Assembly (NCBI GenBank): GCA_964361075.1
Contig: CAYHZL010000093.1
Location: 1 to 13,266 of the forward strand
Length of the DNA: 13,266 nucleotides
Source of the DNA: CAYHZL01 sp964361075
GTDB taxonomy: Bacteria > Bacteroidota > Ignavibacteria > UBA10030 > UBA8401
Direction of reading: 5' to 3'
Both the position numbers and the translations under genes were made by a program. The notes beneath the pieces were generated by a model that made no database searches, had not been told where the DNA came from, and was given only the letters and a program-made list of their open reading frames with translations. Below, one piece after another: positions 1 through 7,963 of the stretch (the stretch's first letter is position 1; each line of letters opens with the position of its first letter).

Positions 1-103
1 ACAAACAAGAATGTTTGTCCTACCATACCTCTCTTAAGTTGACAGCATTGGGGATTAAGGGTGGGGTTGTTTTCGCTGAGTAATTGCAATTCTTTTAATC
101 AAA
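1..103. other. Left-edge region, ambiguous gene end or start
   Basis: This short stretch beyond the terminator cannot be assigned. On the minus strand an ATG at 26-24 follows AGAGAGG and stays open for eight codons to the window edge, so it could be the start of a further downstream gene. The purine-rich stretch lies almost directly against the ATG, which is poor spacing. On the plus strand a frame open from the edge ends in TAA at 81-83 and could be the tail of a converging gene. Positions 1-7 and 12-18 form a perfect 7-bp inverted repeat with a 4-nt loop. None of these readings is well supported. Confidence 0.2.
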
Positions 104-138
104 AAAAAATCCCCACGTCAATAACGTGAGGATTTTTT
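104..138 (-). terminator. Rho-independent terminator after the giant lipoprotein gene
   Basis: On the minus strand an A-run and ATCC lead into CACGT, a 5-nt loop and ACGTG, then GGAT and a run of T. The stem has one internal mismatch (113 against 129). The A-tract upstream and T-tract downstream give the classic intrinsic-terminator form. It begins 22 nt after the stop codon at 161-163. Because the outer arms are A and T runs, it could also work for a converging plus-strand gene. Confidence 0.88.
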
Positions 139-160
139 GTTTGTACATATTTCAAAGTAA

Positions 161-3100
161 TTACTGCACTGTGCCGCTCGCAAGTGTTAATGTGTACGTT
201 CCATACACCGAATGTGTAACGGTAACCTTCACAGAAGTTTGCAACACTGGTGCAGCAGTCGTCAAAGGATTGGAATCAGAAATACTGTTAATAGTAAAAT
301 CTGTAAGACCGGCACCAGTGCTAAATGTATCAGGCATCAAAATATTCGAATCACCATCTACACTCAATCCATTTCCAGAAACCGTAATAGTCGTTCCAGG
401 CGACATCGGATGACCAAGATAATCTTTCACTGTAAATGTAAATCCGGCTGCAGATCCTGCATTGAGAACAGCAAATGTAGAAGCACCACTCGTCTTGGTA
501 ATTATTGGTTTTCCGGTCCACAATATTTTTATCGAATCAGAAATCTCCTCCATATTTTGTCCTATTGTGCGTGCATAGACTCTTGAATATCCTTGCGCCA
601 ATCCCGGAAGTGAATCAGATACTAAACTTACTATCGGCAGTGGATTTCCAGAAATTAATTCGTTCGTTACAAATCCATCGTTATTGGTGAGTCCGCCGGT
701 TTGAATGCCACCATGAGCAGTATTGAAATAGACTGCTGTTCCGGATTTCACAGGGTTACTGTATTTATCAACAACCTGAACCGTAACAGTATTGCGAACA
801 TTTGATTTTTCAAGTCCAGGGAAATTAAATTGGTTAATTGCTAAAGTAAAATGTCGTTTATCAGCAAAACCTGCGTGCACAGTAATTGGCACCGGCTGCG
901 ATTTAATGGTTGTTCCTGCAATTTGAACAATAACCTGCACCACACCCGCCTGCGTTCCGCTTAAAATTGAAACACGTACTTTACCGGATGCATCGGTACT
1001 GTCAGAAGTCGGCAACAATGTTGGTGCAGTTCCTCCGGGAGCAAATGTATTCGGGAAAAATTTTGAACTGAATGTAGCAAGAACTCTTTGGCTGGCATCA
1101 ATCGGCACACCAAGTGAATCGCGCACTTCATAAGTTAAGAAAGAATTTTCAGTAGCGCCAACACCCGACACATAAATATCAGTTGCTGTTGTTCCTAAAA
1201 ATCCGATCTGCGCAGGTTTACGCGCGCTTGGCGGAACAACAATATTATTTGGACCAAGAAGTTTTATATAAAATCTTTTTGAAGTTACTGGTGCGCCCGC
1301 TCCAACTCCTATAGCACTGATTGTAACCTTCACAACACCCGAAGTTCCTGATCCCGGAAATTTATCTCTCACGACAAATTGATATTTTATTCCATTGACA
1401 CCATCTTGCGTATCAACTGTAATAAAAGCAAGGTCTCCCGTTGGATCCAGTTCACTCGACACTGTTCCAGCATCTAATTTTACATTAATGATATGACCGG
1501 AACTAACAGGATTTCCTTTGAAATCGGAAATTGTATAATTCACTGTTGATGATGAACCATCAAAGACTGTAACGGTATCGGTCGGAACGCTCTGCAATGC
1601 TAAAATTGGTTCACCAGAAATAGTGATTGGATAAATCTTTGAAACAGGAACACCACCTTCACCAATTGTGTTTGCGGTAATTGAACGAGGTCCAAGCAAT
1701 CGTGTATCATTAATAGTCTGGAACTTTACAACGGTATTTCCCTGGGCATCCGTAAATTTAGATCCTTCAATAATACCACCGTTCGTTGCAAAATTTAATG
1801 CAGTACCGATACGAACCGGATTTCCATACCGATCACCTGATTGTACAGTAACCTCGTTGGCAGCATTTTGTACAATTGAAAAGTTGCGCTTCCCAAATAT
1901 CATATTCAATAATGAATCGACCGGGAAGCCGCCGTTAATATTAATTGTTACCGGTGTAGATTTTACCGAACCGGAAGCGTTACGTGCAATAACTTGCAAG
2001 ACTGTTGATTTTGTTCCACTCGTAAGAACTGCTTTTACGCGTCCGTTCACCGGATCCGCAGTAACACTATCAGGTTTAATTTGTTCACCAAAACCTGGTC
2101 CGCCTAAAATTTGGAAATATAATTTTGTAGATAAATTTCCAATCAATGCATTGCCAAGACCATCATGCGCCTCAAAAATAAGCGAGGCGTTTTCTGTACC
2201 GCCAACACCTTTTACAGAGAGATCTTTATTGTCTAACGAAATAAATTCAATTGATGCCAACGGTCCCGGTTTCACGTACACTGTTTTAATATCTGAAGTA
2301 ACTGATGTAACACTTCCGGCAATAACTTTTACCGCAACTTTAATTTCACCGGATTTCACTCCGCTGAATAAAATAACGCTTACTTTTCCTGAATCGTTAC
2401 TTATTGCAGTTGACGGTGAAAGATATTCGCCCGAATTCAAACCCTCAACGATGACGGGCTGAACCGTAACACCTTTCAACACTGCACCTACTACATCTTT
2501 CACAACATAGACTAATGTATCGGTCGTTGGTGCGCCGCCGCTGTTCACAACAATTGAATCAGAAGAAACTTGAACTAATGTAACACTTGCAACTTTGCCG
2601 CCATTACCACCGCTGCTTGTGCTTTTTAATACACCATCGTACGACTGTAGTTTACTGCCATTCGTATTTGGACCATCAACAGTAATAGTAAACTTTGTTG
2701 ATTGAGGACCTTTGCCGTCATTTTTTGTTGTATCTAATGCCGTGAAAGAAAATTGTGTTGTGCCACTTCCCTTTAATTTTGTATCGGGCACGTTAATTTT
2801 TAGATCGCCGAATAATTGCAATGTGCCGGCACCCGATCCCGTTGCAGTAACGGAAATTGTTGTACCTAGCGCCAACGGATTTCCATTAATATCTGTGACA
2901 CTATACTGAAATGTTTTCGAACCACCATCATCAATTTCAAAATTTGTCAACGAACTATTTAATTCTGAAATAATTGCTTCGCGGGAAAAGACCAATGCAA
3001 TAGTATCGCGAACTGTAATACCACCTTCGCCAACGGTACGCGCTTCAACAGTTGCAATACCGTTCGGAGGAAGCGGATTCGCAAACTGCAGCGTTGCCGA

Positions 3101-5545
3101 TGTTTGTCCGGAAGTGTTCAGTGTGTTCGATGCTTCAATAATACCGCCGTTGGTTGTGAATGATACAGGCGTTCCTTCTTTTGCAGGATTACCATACTTA
3201 TCACCGGCAACAACATTCAACACAACATTCCCGCCGGAAATTGTTGAAAAGTTTTTCTTCGGACTGATAAACGAAAATTGCGATTGCGTTGGAACACCGC
3301 CGGTAACGGTGAGTTGTACCGGTGCAGATTTTAATCCGCCCGAAAATGCACTTGCCGTAACGGAAACAATTCCGGATTTCGTTCCTGAACTAAAACTTGC
3401 CGTTACTCTTCCGTTACCCGGATCTGTTTTAACTTTCGCCGGAGAAATTTTTGCACCGCTTGTATCGCCGGAAATAACAAAGTTGACATCAATCTGTCGC
3501 GTTACATCAATCGGGTTGCCGAGCGAATCGCGAGCTTCAAACACCAATGTAGCATTTTCAATACCGCCGCCGCCGCGCACGGAGAGTTTATTCGATGAGA
3601 CACTCACAAGATTTAAGGATGCAACGATACCGGTTTGAATGGTGATTAACTTTGCTTCCGAGCGCAGCGAGAGCGTATCGTTGCGAATAACACCGACAAC
3701 TTCAACAGTACCGGCGCGAATACCGGCGACAATATTAGTTTGTGCAATACCGTTCACGTCTGTCAGTGCAATTGTTTTCGATAAATATTCTCCGCCATTG
3801 ACGGATTTGTTGAATGCAAATTCAACCGTAACATTTTGCGATGGATTTCCTTTCGCATCCAACACTTTAAAGCGGATTGGAGCTGTATTGGAATCGCCGC
3901 CGCCTGTTACAGTAATGTAATCAGTTTTATTTCCTACCAAAACAATACTCCCAACCTTGCCGCTATCCGAAAGCGATGATGCAAGAGTGCCGCTCAATGT
4001 TTTTTTCACATTACCATTGCGGCTGTTCACTTCAATGGTCAAATTAATTTGACTGGAGAGAGTAAAGTTTTTCGTACGCTTATCGGAAAGAAGAACAGAA
4101 AAACGCGTGTACGATTTATCTTGTGTATCGGGAATATTCTTATTGAGATCACCTGTCATCACAACACCGGTAGTATCCAAGCCGGCGCCGCTCACAGTAA
4201 CTGTCGTCCCTTCGGAAAGCGGATTGCCATTATTATCGCTGACAATAAAATTTATTTGCTTCGTTGCACGCGGCAGTAAAATAAAATTGGAATCCGCAGA
4301 AGTAATTTTTGTTTTTCCCGTAAACAACACATCAACGGAACGGGAAAATGTTGTTAATGGCGTATAGTCATCCAACAGTGTTCTTGGTTTGCTCGTAATC
4401 GGAGTTGTGTACGGGTTTCCTTTTTTATTTTTCAACACCGGCACAGCTTCATCATCCACACTTTCAGCAACATCGAGATGAACAACACTCGTCGGGGAAA
4501 AACCTCCGGTCGAAACTGATGCTGTAACTGTAACAATTCCATTTGAAGGAATTGGATTACCTGAAATCAAATCAACGGAAACAACACCATCTTCCGGTGT
4601 CGTTGCATAACCTTGTATATATCCGCCGGTAGTCGTAAAATACACAACACTATTTGGCTGTGCTGGATTACCAAACTTATCACCGACGAGCGCTGTTATT
4701 TTGGTACGTAAATTAAACAAAGCGCCGCCGGGTATATTATATTTTTCCGCCCCGAGCGAAAAGTGTGTGCTATCCGGAAAACCACCACGTATCGGCAATG
4801 TTGTAACTGGTGATTTTAGAGTATCAATTTTAACTAAGACTGTACCATTTTTTATTGAATCAAGAATGAACGCCTGAAATTGCACTAATCCTGCTTTTGT
4901 TCCCGAAGAAAGCTGAACCGTAACGCGACCGTTGGTAGAAGTGCGAGCCGTGTCTTTACTGAGCACTACTCCATTATCAGGACGAGAAATAAATCTAAAG
5001 TACACTGTGGTCTGATTGTTTTGGTCAACGGCATTGTCAACAGAATCGCGCGCTTCAAATGTTAACAGCGCTGCATCAACACCACCTGCACCCTTAATTG
5101 AAAGCGCACTGGCGCTTGAACCGACATACACAATTGATCTTGCACGCGAAGAGGGCTTCCCTGACACAGCAATATTCTCAGCAGAATCTAATGATACCAT
5201 GACAACTGCATTTAATTTTGTTTCTAACGCATTTGGTCCATACGTAATTGTAAATGCTGTATCCAAAAATCTCGGGCGAGAAAATCTAAGTTTAGTCGTA
5301 ACAGGATTTTTATCTGTGGAGGTAAATGAAATAGAAAACGATCCGTCTTTTGATTTTATTGTATCTCGTCTAAAAGGATTATCGAGCACTGTAGTTACAC
5401 TATCCAATGGTGAATAACTTTTCCGAACGACATTGCCGGAAATTGTAATTTGATTAGGTTTGTTTGTATCTGTCGGAGTCGTGCAAGAAAAAAACCCTGC
5501 CAGTACAATCACACACAATAGACTAAACCGTTTCCAAGTTTTCAT
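161..5545 (-). CDS. Giant Ig-repeat surface lipoprotein
   Basis: The open frame is 1,796 residues from its first ATG (5551). I prefer the second ATG at 5545 (protein MKTWKRF..., 1,794 aa), because GAGG at 5556-5553 lies 7 nt from it but only 1 nt from the first. Residue numbers here count from the first ATG. Residues 3-22 are a lipoprotein signal peptide with lipobox FFSC (Cys23), so the mature protein should be lipid-anchored. Residues 34-76 resemble a carboxypeptidase-regulatory-like beta sandwich (ISGNVV... DGSFSISF). From about 136 to the end there are about 14 Ig-like domains of roughly 100-120 residues that resemble the Big_1/invasin group, with recurring D.xGNP, FEARDS, SGTKAG and TNGG motifs. 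There is no C-terminal beta-barrel, LPXTG or obvious type IX sorting domain. The likely role is a long surface stalk or adhesin. That is inference from domain type; no binding site is recognisable. It has its own promoter and a terminator. Confidence 0.9.
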   Translation of the reverse strand: MKTWKRFSLLCVIVLAGFFSCTTPTDTNKPNQITISGNVVRKSYSPLDSVTTVLDNPFRRDTIKSKDGSFSISFTSTDKNPVTTKLRFSRPRFLDTAFTITYGPNALETKLNAVVMVSLDSAENIAVSGKPSSRARSIVYVGSSASALSIKGAGGVDAALLTFEARDSVDNAVDQNNQTTVYFRFISRPDNGVVLSKDTARTSTNGRVTVQLSSGTKAGLVQFQAFILDSIKNGTVLVKIDTLKSPVTTLPIRGGFPDSTHFSLGAEKYNIPGGALFNLRTKITALVGDKFGNPAQPNSVVYFTTTGGYIQGYATTPEDGVVSVDLISGNPIPSNGIVTVTASVSTGGFSPTSVVHLDVAESVDDEAVPVLKNKKGNPYTTPITSKPRTLLDDYTPLTTFSRSVDVLFTGKTKITSADSNFILLPRATKQINFIVSDNNGNPLSEGTTVTVSGAGLDTTGVVMTGDLNKNIPDTQDKSYTRFSVLLSDKRTKNFTLSSQINLTIEVNSRNGNVKKTLSGTLASSLSDSGKVGSIVLVGNKTDYITVTGGGDSNTAPIRFKVLDAKGNPSQNVTVEFAFNKSVNGGEYLSKTIALTDVNGIAQTNIVAGIRAGTVEVVGVIRNDTLSLRSEAKLITIQTGIVASLNLVSVSSNKLSVRGGGGIENATLVFEARDSLGNPIDVTRQIDVNFVISGDTSGAKISPAKVKTDPGNGRVTASFSSGTKSGIVSVTASAFSGGLKSAPVQLTVTGGVPTQSQFSFISPKKNFSTISGGNVVLNVVAGDKYGNPAKEGTPVSFTTNGGIIEASNTLNTSGQTSATLQFANPLPPNGIATVEARTVGEGGITVRDTIALVFSREAIISELNSSLTNFEIDDGGSKTFQYSVTDINGNPLALGTTISVTATGSGAGTLQLFGDLKINVPDTKLKGSGTTQFSFTALDTTKNDGKGPQSTKFTITVDGPNTNGSKLQSYDGVLKSTSSGGNGGKVASVTLVQVSSDSIVVNSGGAPTTDTLVYVVKDVVGAVLKGVTVQPVIVEGLNSGEYLSPSTAISNDSGKVSVILFSGVKSGEIKVAVKVIAGSVTSVTSDIKTVYVKPGPLASIEFISLDNKDLSVKGVGGTENASLIFEAHDGLGNALIGNLSTKLYFQILGGPGFGEQIKPDSVTADPVNGRVKAVLTSGTKSTVLQVIARNASGSVKSTPVTININGGFPVDSLLNMIFGKRNFSIVQNAANEVTVQSGDRYGNPVRIGTALNFATNGGIIEGSKFTDAQGNTVVKFQTINDTRLLGPRSITANTIGEGGVPVSKIYPITISGEPILALQSVPTDTVTVFDGSSSTVNYTISDFKGNPVSSGHIINVKLDAGTVSSELDPTGDLAFITVDTQDGVNGIKYQFVVRDKFPGSGTSGVVKVTISAIGVGAGAPVTSKRFYIKLLGPNNIVVPPSARKPAQIGFLGTTATDIYVSGVGATENSFLTYEVRDSLGVPIDASQRVLATFSSKFFPNTFAPGGTAPTLLPTSDSTDASGKVRVSILSGTQAGVVQVIVQIAGTTIKSQPVPITVHAGFADKRHFTLAINQFNFPGLEKSNVRNTVTVQVVDKYSNPVKSGTAVYFNTAHGGIQTGGLTNNDGFVTNELISGNPLPIVSLVSDSLPGLAQGYSRVYARTIGQNMEEISDSIKILWTGKPIITKTSGASTFAVLNAGSAAGFTFTVKDYLGHPMSPGTTITVSGNGLSVDGDSNILMPDTFSTGAGLTDFTINSISDSNPLTTAAPVLQTSVKVTVTHSVYGTYTLTLASGTVQ
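164..5146 (-). repeat. Four-cycle super-repeat of Ig-like domains within the lipoprotein gene
   Basis: The Ig-like domains fall into four types that recur in fixed order. Type A carries FEARDS-like motifs at residues 165, 671, 1126 and 1474. Type B carries GDKFGNP-like motifs at 290, 783, 1239 and 1594. Type C carries a TGDLNKNIPDT-like motif at 466, 914, 1371 and 1732. Type D is seen only at about 531-640 and 986-1095. The cycles are roughly residues 136-640 (ABCD), 641-1096 (ABCD), 1097-1444 (ABC) and 1445-1796 (ABC). Cycle 1 has about 50 extra residues (361-410) between B and C. The repeat is clear in protein but diverged in DNA, so it is old. Confidence 0.82.
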
Positions 5546-5596
5546 AACCATACCTCGTTAATAATGGCGCTGAAAAATCCACCATTTTGTTCGTGG

Positions 5597-5624
5597 ATTA
5601 TATTAAGCCGCGAATTTTTGTAAA
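5597..5624 (-). promoter_or_regulatory. Sigma70-type promoter for the giant lipoprotein gene
   Basis: On the minus strand TTTACA (5624-5619) is followed by a 16-nt spacer and a perfect TATAAT (5602-5597). Transcription would start near 5590, giving a leader of about 45 nt before the ATG at 5545. A 6-bp inverted repeat (5577-5582 and 5593-5598) overlaps the expected start. The promoter suggests that the lipoprotein gene can be expressed separately from the pilus genes upstream. If the host uses Bacteroidota-type promoters, this match would be less meaningful. Confidence 0.55.
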
Positions 5625-5628
5625 AAAC

Positions 5629-5737
5629 AATCTTTCACCACGGATTGCACAGTAACAACACTGATATTCACGGATTACATTATTTAACTTCTCTGTGTGA
5701 ATCCGTGTTTTTTCTGTGCAATCCGTGGTTAAAGATT
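5629..5737. repeat. Palindromic intergenic repeat, 'CCACGGATTGCACAG' type
   Basis: The outer arms 5637-5652 and 5714-5729 are perfect 16-bp inverted repeats, and with one mismatch they extend to 5629-5652 and 5714-5737. A second nested pair, CACGGATT at 5669-5676 and AATCCGTG at 5700-5707, lies inside. The element starts 8 nt after the pilQ stop and ends just before the lipoprotein promoter. Repeats built on 'ATCCGTG' units of this kind are, from memory, scattered between genes in many environmental bacterial genomes. Transcribed, it would fold into a long double hairpin that could protect the pilQ mRNA end or reduce read-through. Confidence 0.8.
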
Positions 5738-5745
5738 TACTAACA

Positions 5746-7059
5746 TTACTTCTCTTTTTCTTTATCTTCTTTATCTTTTTTTGTTTTGCGAAATTCAATA
5801 TCGCTCGCGTTTTCTCTGCGGGTTTTTTCAATTAAATTTTCACGTTGTTTTGCTTTGGTGGCTATTCGTTCTTCGATTGTTGGAACAACTTCGGCTTTCA
5901 ACAAAATAATCAGTTCTTGTGTTGATGTGGAATTCTTGTCATAACCAAAAACGTATCGCAAGCCAAACACCCACCACGGCAAATCTTTCAAGAATGGAAT
6001 ACCGCCGCGTTCAATTGATTCCGTTGTTGTGTACAATCCTCCGATAACTGTTTCTTCTCCATCATTCAACACTGAATATGTTTTCACTGATGACTTATTA
6101 ATAATCGGTCCCGGACTAATTGTACTTCGCTCTGCCGTTATATCTAAATTGATAAATTTAATTCCGGCTTCATCATACACTGTCGGCTTTACATCAATAA
6201 TAATACCGGCTGACTGCGCTTGTTGAACAGCATTGCCTGCAAAGTCGCGTGTGGTAATATAAAAATCTTGTCCGACTTGAATTCTTCCCTGCTTGCCCGA
6301 TGAAACAGTTACCGACGGACTTGAAAGCACTTCACCCAATTGATTGCTTTGGAAAAATGAAATCAATGCTGTAACATTTGTAAAGCTAAGGGATGGAATT
6401 AATCTGCCGACAAATCCTGTTTGTTGTGTTGCGCTCGAACCGGATGTACCGCCTGTTTGTTTTGCCGGATCGGTAACACCGGCGAGAAAGTCTGCACCGA
6501 ATTGAGTCGGTGGTTTATAACCAGAAGTGCCTTTCGCAGTTGTATCACCGGAATACAAAAAGCTCCAGTTCACTCCGGCATTTAAAGATTTTACAACATC
6601 AACAGAAAAAAACCACGATGAAATTTTTACATCTCTGCTTTTCAATAATACTTTTCCTGTTGAATCTTTTTGGAAATCAGCCATCATCCGGGTAGCAGAA
6701 AGTTTTTGCGAATCCACCACTGCAAACACTTGGAAATGCTCTTCCTGTTCGCTGTACCATAATTGATTTGCACGCAAGACGGTTTCGAATGCTTGCAGCC
6801 AATACATATTTTCAATATCAACACCAATAGGTTTTTTATCGGCGGTAACATCAATAATAATTTTATTCAGATATTTTTTACTGAATTCACTAAAGAGCAG
6901 CACCGCTTTATCGAACGGCAATGTTTTCGACATTGACACTAATTCTTCCTGCGAAACATAGTCGTTCAATATTACGCGTCTCTCGCGATTGCTCTGAGCA
7001 CTCATGATGGTGCACGATAACGCTGCTACAAGTATCAGTAATCCGATTCTATTTTTCAT
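5746..7059 (-). CDS. pilQ: Short type IV pilus secretin (PilQ family)
   Basis: This 437-residue protein should form the ring-shaped outer-membrane channel through which a pilus or pseudopilus passes. Residues 1-21 are a signal peptide. Residues 50-112 look like one small periplasmic secretin/STN-type N domain (FSEFSKKYLNKIIIDV). The secretin domain runs over about 216-393: LSSPSVTVSSGKQGRIQVG at 245-263, a VIGGLY segment at 338-343, IPFLKDLPWWVFGLRYVF at 354-371 and QELIILLKAEVVP at 381-393, in the usual order. It is far shorter than most PilQ proteins: no AMIN domains or extra N domains are seen. A Lys/Glu-rich tail follows (395-437). The ATG overlaps the upstream TGA by 4 bases (ATGA), which suggests translational coupling. 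GspD of a type II system is the alternative, but the PilT and PilMNOP context favours PilQ. Confidence 0.88.
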   Translation of the reverse strand: MKNRIGLLILVAALSCTIMSAQSNRERRVILNDYVSQEELVSMSKTLPFDKAVLLFSEFSKKYLNKIIIDVTADKKPIGVDIENMYWLQAFETVLRANQLWYSEQEEHFQVFAVVDSQKLSATRMMADFQKDSTGKVLLKSRDVKISSWFFSVDVVKSLNAGVNWSFLYSGDTTAKGTSGYKPPTQFGADFLAGVTDPAKQTGGTSGSSATQQTGFVGRLIPSLSFTNVTALISFFQSNQLGEVLSSPSVTVSSGKQGRIQVGQDFYITTRDFAGNAVQQAQSAGIIIDVKPTVYDEAGIKFINLDITAERSTISPGPIINKSSVKTYSVLNDGEETVIGGLYTTTESIERGGIPFLKDLPWWVFGLRYVFGYDKNSTSTQELIILLKAEVVPTIEERIATKAKQRENLIEKTRRENASDIEFRKTKKDKEDKEKEK

Positions 7060-7958
7060 TGTACATTACCTTTTTCATTTTTCTCAAATTGTATTTGCTT
7101 TTTCTTCACTTCTACAATGCCGCCGTTATTCAAAGTGAACAGCACTGAACCTTCTTGTGGATTAACAGATGTTACTCGTCCTAAAAAAACTTCGTCTCCG
7201 ATTCTGAGCGTCAATAATCTGCCGTCATTCGTCATCACCAATGCTTTACCAACTGATGTTGCTTTCACAGAAATCTGATCAACATCGAGCAGCTTGCGTA
7301 CGTTGGCAGGAGTTTTCGCCAAGATGGATGGTGAAAACGGATTCGATGTGATGGGCTGCGGCGTTGAATCGGATTTCATCACGCGCATACCGAGCGCTTT
7401 CTCGGTTGTAAAAAACGCCTGAATTTCAATATCGAATTGGATATTAATTTTAGGATGTTCCATCGTATCAGCACCTACTTCATCGCTGCGAAGCCCGATT
7501 GTTGCAATCTTGTACAACCTGCGTCCGTTTTCTAACAGCCACAAAAATCGAAAGATGTTTGGAAATTCAGAAGAGCCGACAAGTTTGTATGTATTATATC
7601 CGAGTTTGCCGCCATCGCGTGAACCGGTCAGCGTCATATTTAATTTAAAATTCGGCCCGCCGCTTTCATCAACGATGTCGCTCAAATAGCCGTACGTTTG
7701 TGATGAAAGATCGATTTCAGGAATTTCTTTTGTGCGATTATTCCAGCGATGAACTGTTTCTCGCAATTTGCTTTCAGCATCTGCAATCGCATTGAGTTGT
7801 TCGGCATTGTTTTGCAGTTGACTTGAAATTTTCTGCGATTCTTTTTCATACTGCTTTATTTTTTTTGGCTGATAAAACAGCGTGATATAAATGCCGATGG
7901 CAATCACCAAGAGCAGTATAACACCCAACGCAATACTATTTCGAATTTTATATGACAC
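7056..7958 (-). CDS. PilO-PilP fusion protein, inner-membrane/periplasmic pilus alignment component
   Basis: The 300-residue protein starts with GTG, 5 nt after the stop of the PilMN gene. Residues 8-29 are one membrane segment, followed by a likely coiled coil (31-75) and a PilO-like ferredoxin fold (about 80-183: YNTYKLVGSSEFPNIFRFLW, then GRRLYKIATI). After a short linker, NPFSPSI at 206-212 and the region to 292 match the PilP/GspC homology-region pattern: DQISVKATSVGKALVMTNDG, RIGDEVFLGRV and a final hydrophobic, valine-rich strand. In canonical systems PilO pairs with PilN, and PilP binds the PilQ N domains. Here both jobs are on one chain. PilP is normally a separate lipoprotein; fusion to PilO would replace its lipid anchor with the PilO helix. 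The PilO part is quite sure; the PilP part rests on pattern and position. Confidence 0.82.
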   Translation of the reverse strand: MSYKIRNSIALGVILLLVIAIGIYITLFYQPKKIKQYEKESQKISSQLQNNAEQLNAIADAESKLRETVHRWNNRTKEIPEIDLSSQTYGYLSDIVDESGGPNFKLNMTLTGSRDGGKLGYNTYKLVGSSEFPNIFRFLWLLENGRRLYKIATIGLRSDEVGADTMEHPKINIQFDIEIQAFFTTEKALGMRVMKSDSTPQPITSNPFSPSILAKTPANVRKLLDVDQISVKATSVGKALVMTNDGRLLTLRIGDEVFLGRVTSVNPQEGSVLFTLNNGGIVEVKKKQIQFEKNEKGNVQ

Positions 7959-7963
7959 GATAG

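Noticed and set aside
161..500. Type IX secretion sorting domain at the lipoprotein C-terminus
   Set aside because: The last residues (TLTLASGTVQ) end inside an Ig-like type C domain. The usual CTD motifs with a conserved Gly and a terminal Lys/Arg-rich strand are not seen.
1668..2462. Long open frames on the plus strand inside the lipoprotein gene (also 3114-3638, 3639-3920, 5016-5417)
   Set aside because: They are antisense to a continuous 1,796-residue protein with clear domain repeats. Their proteins show no known motifs, and the open frames follow from its Gly/Thr/Val/Ser-rich codon use.
161..5551. CRISPR-like or tandem DNA repeat in the large gene
   Set aside because: The repeats are protein-level, about 100-450 residues long and diverged in DNA. 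There are no short identical repeats with spacers anywhere in the window.
5546..5551. Start of the lipoprotein gene at the first ATG
   Set aside because: The GAGG ribosome-binding site is only 1 nt from this ATG and 7 nt from the next one, and MKTWKRF is a more typical signal-peptide start.
5598..5831. Minus-strand open frame of 77 codons overlapping the pilQ end
   Set aside because: It is made of the Lys-rich pilQ tail read in another frame plus the palindromic repeat, and has no convincing start site.
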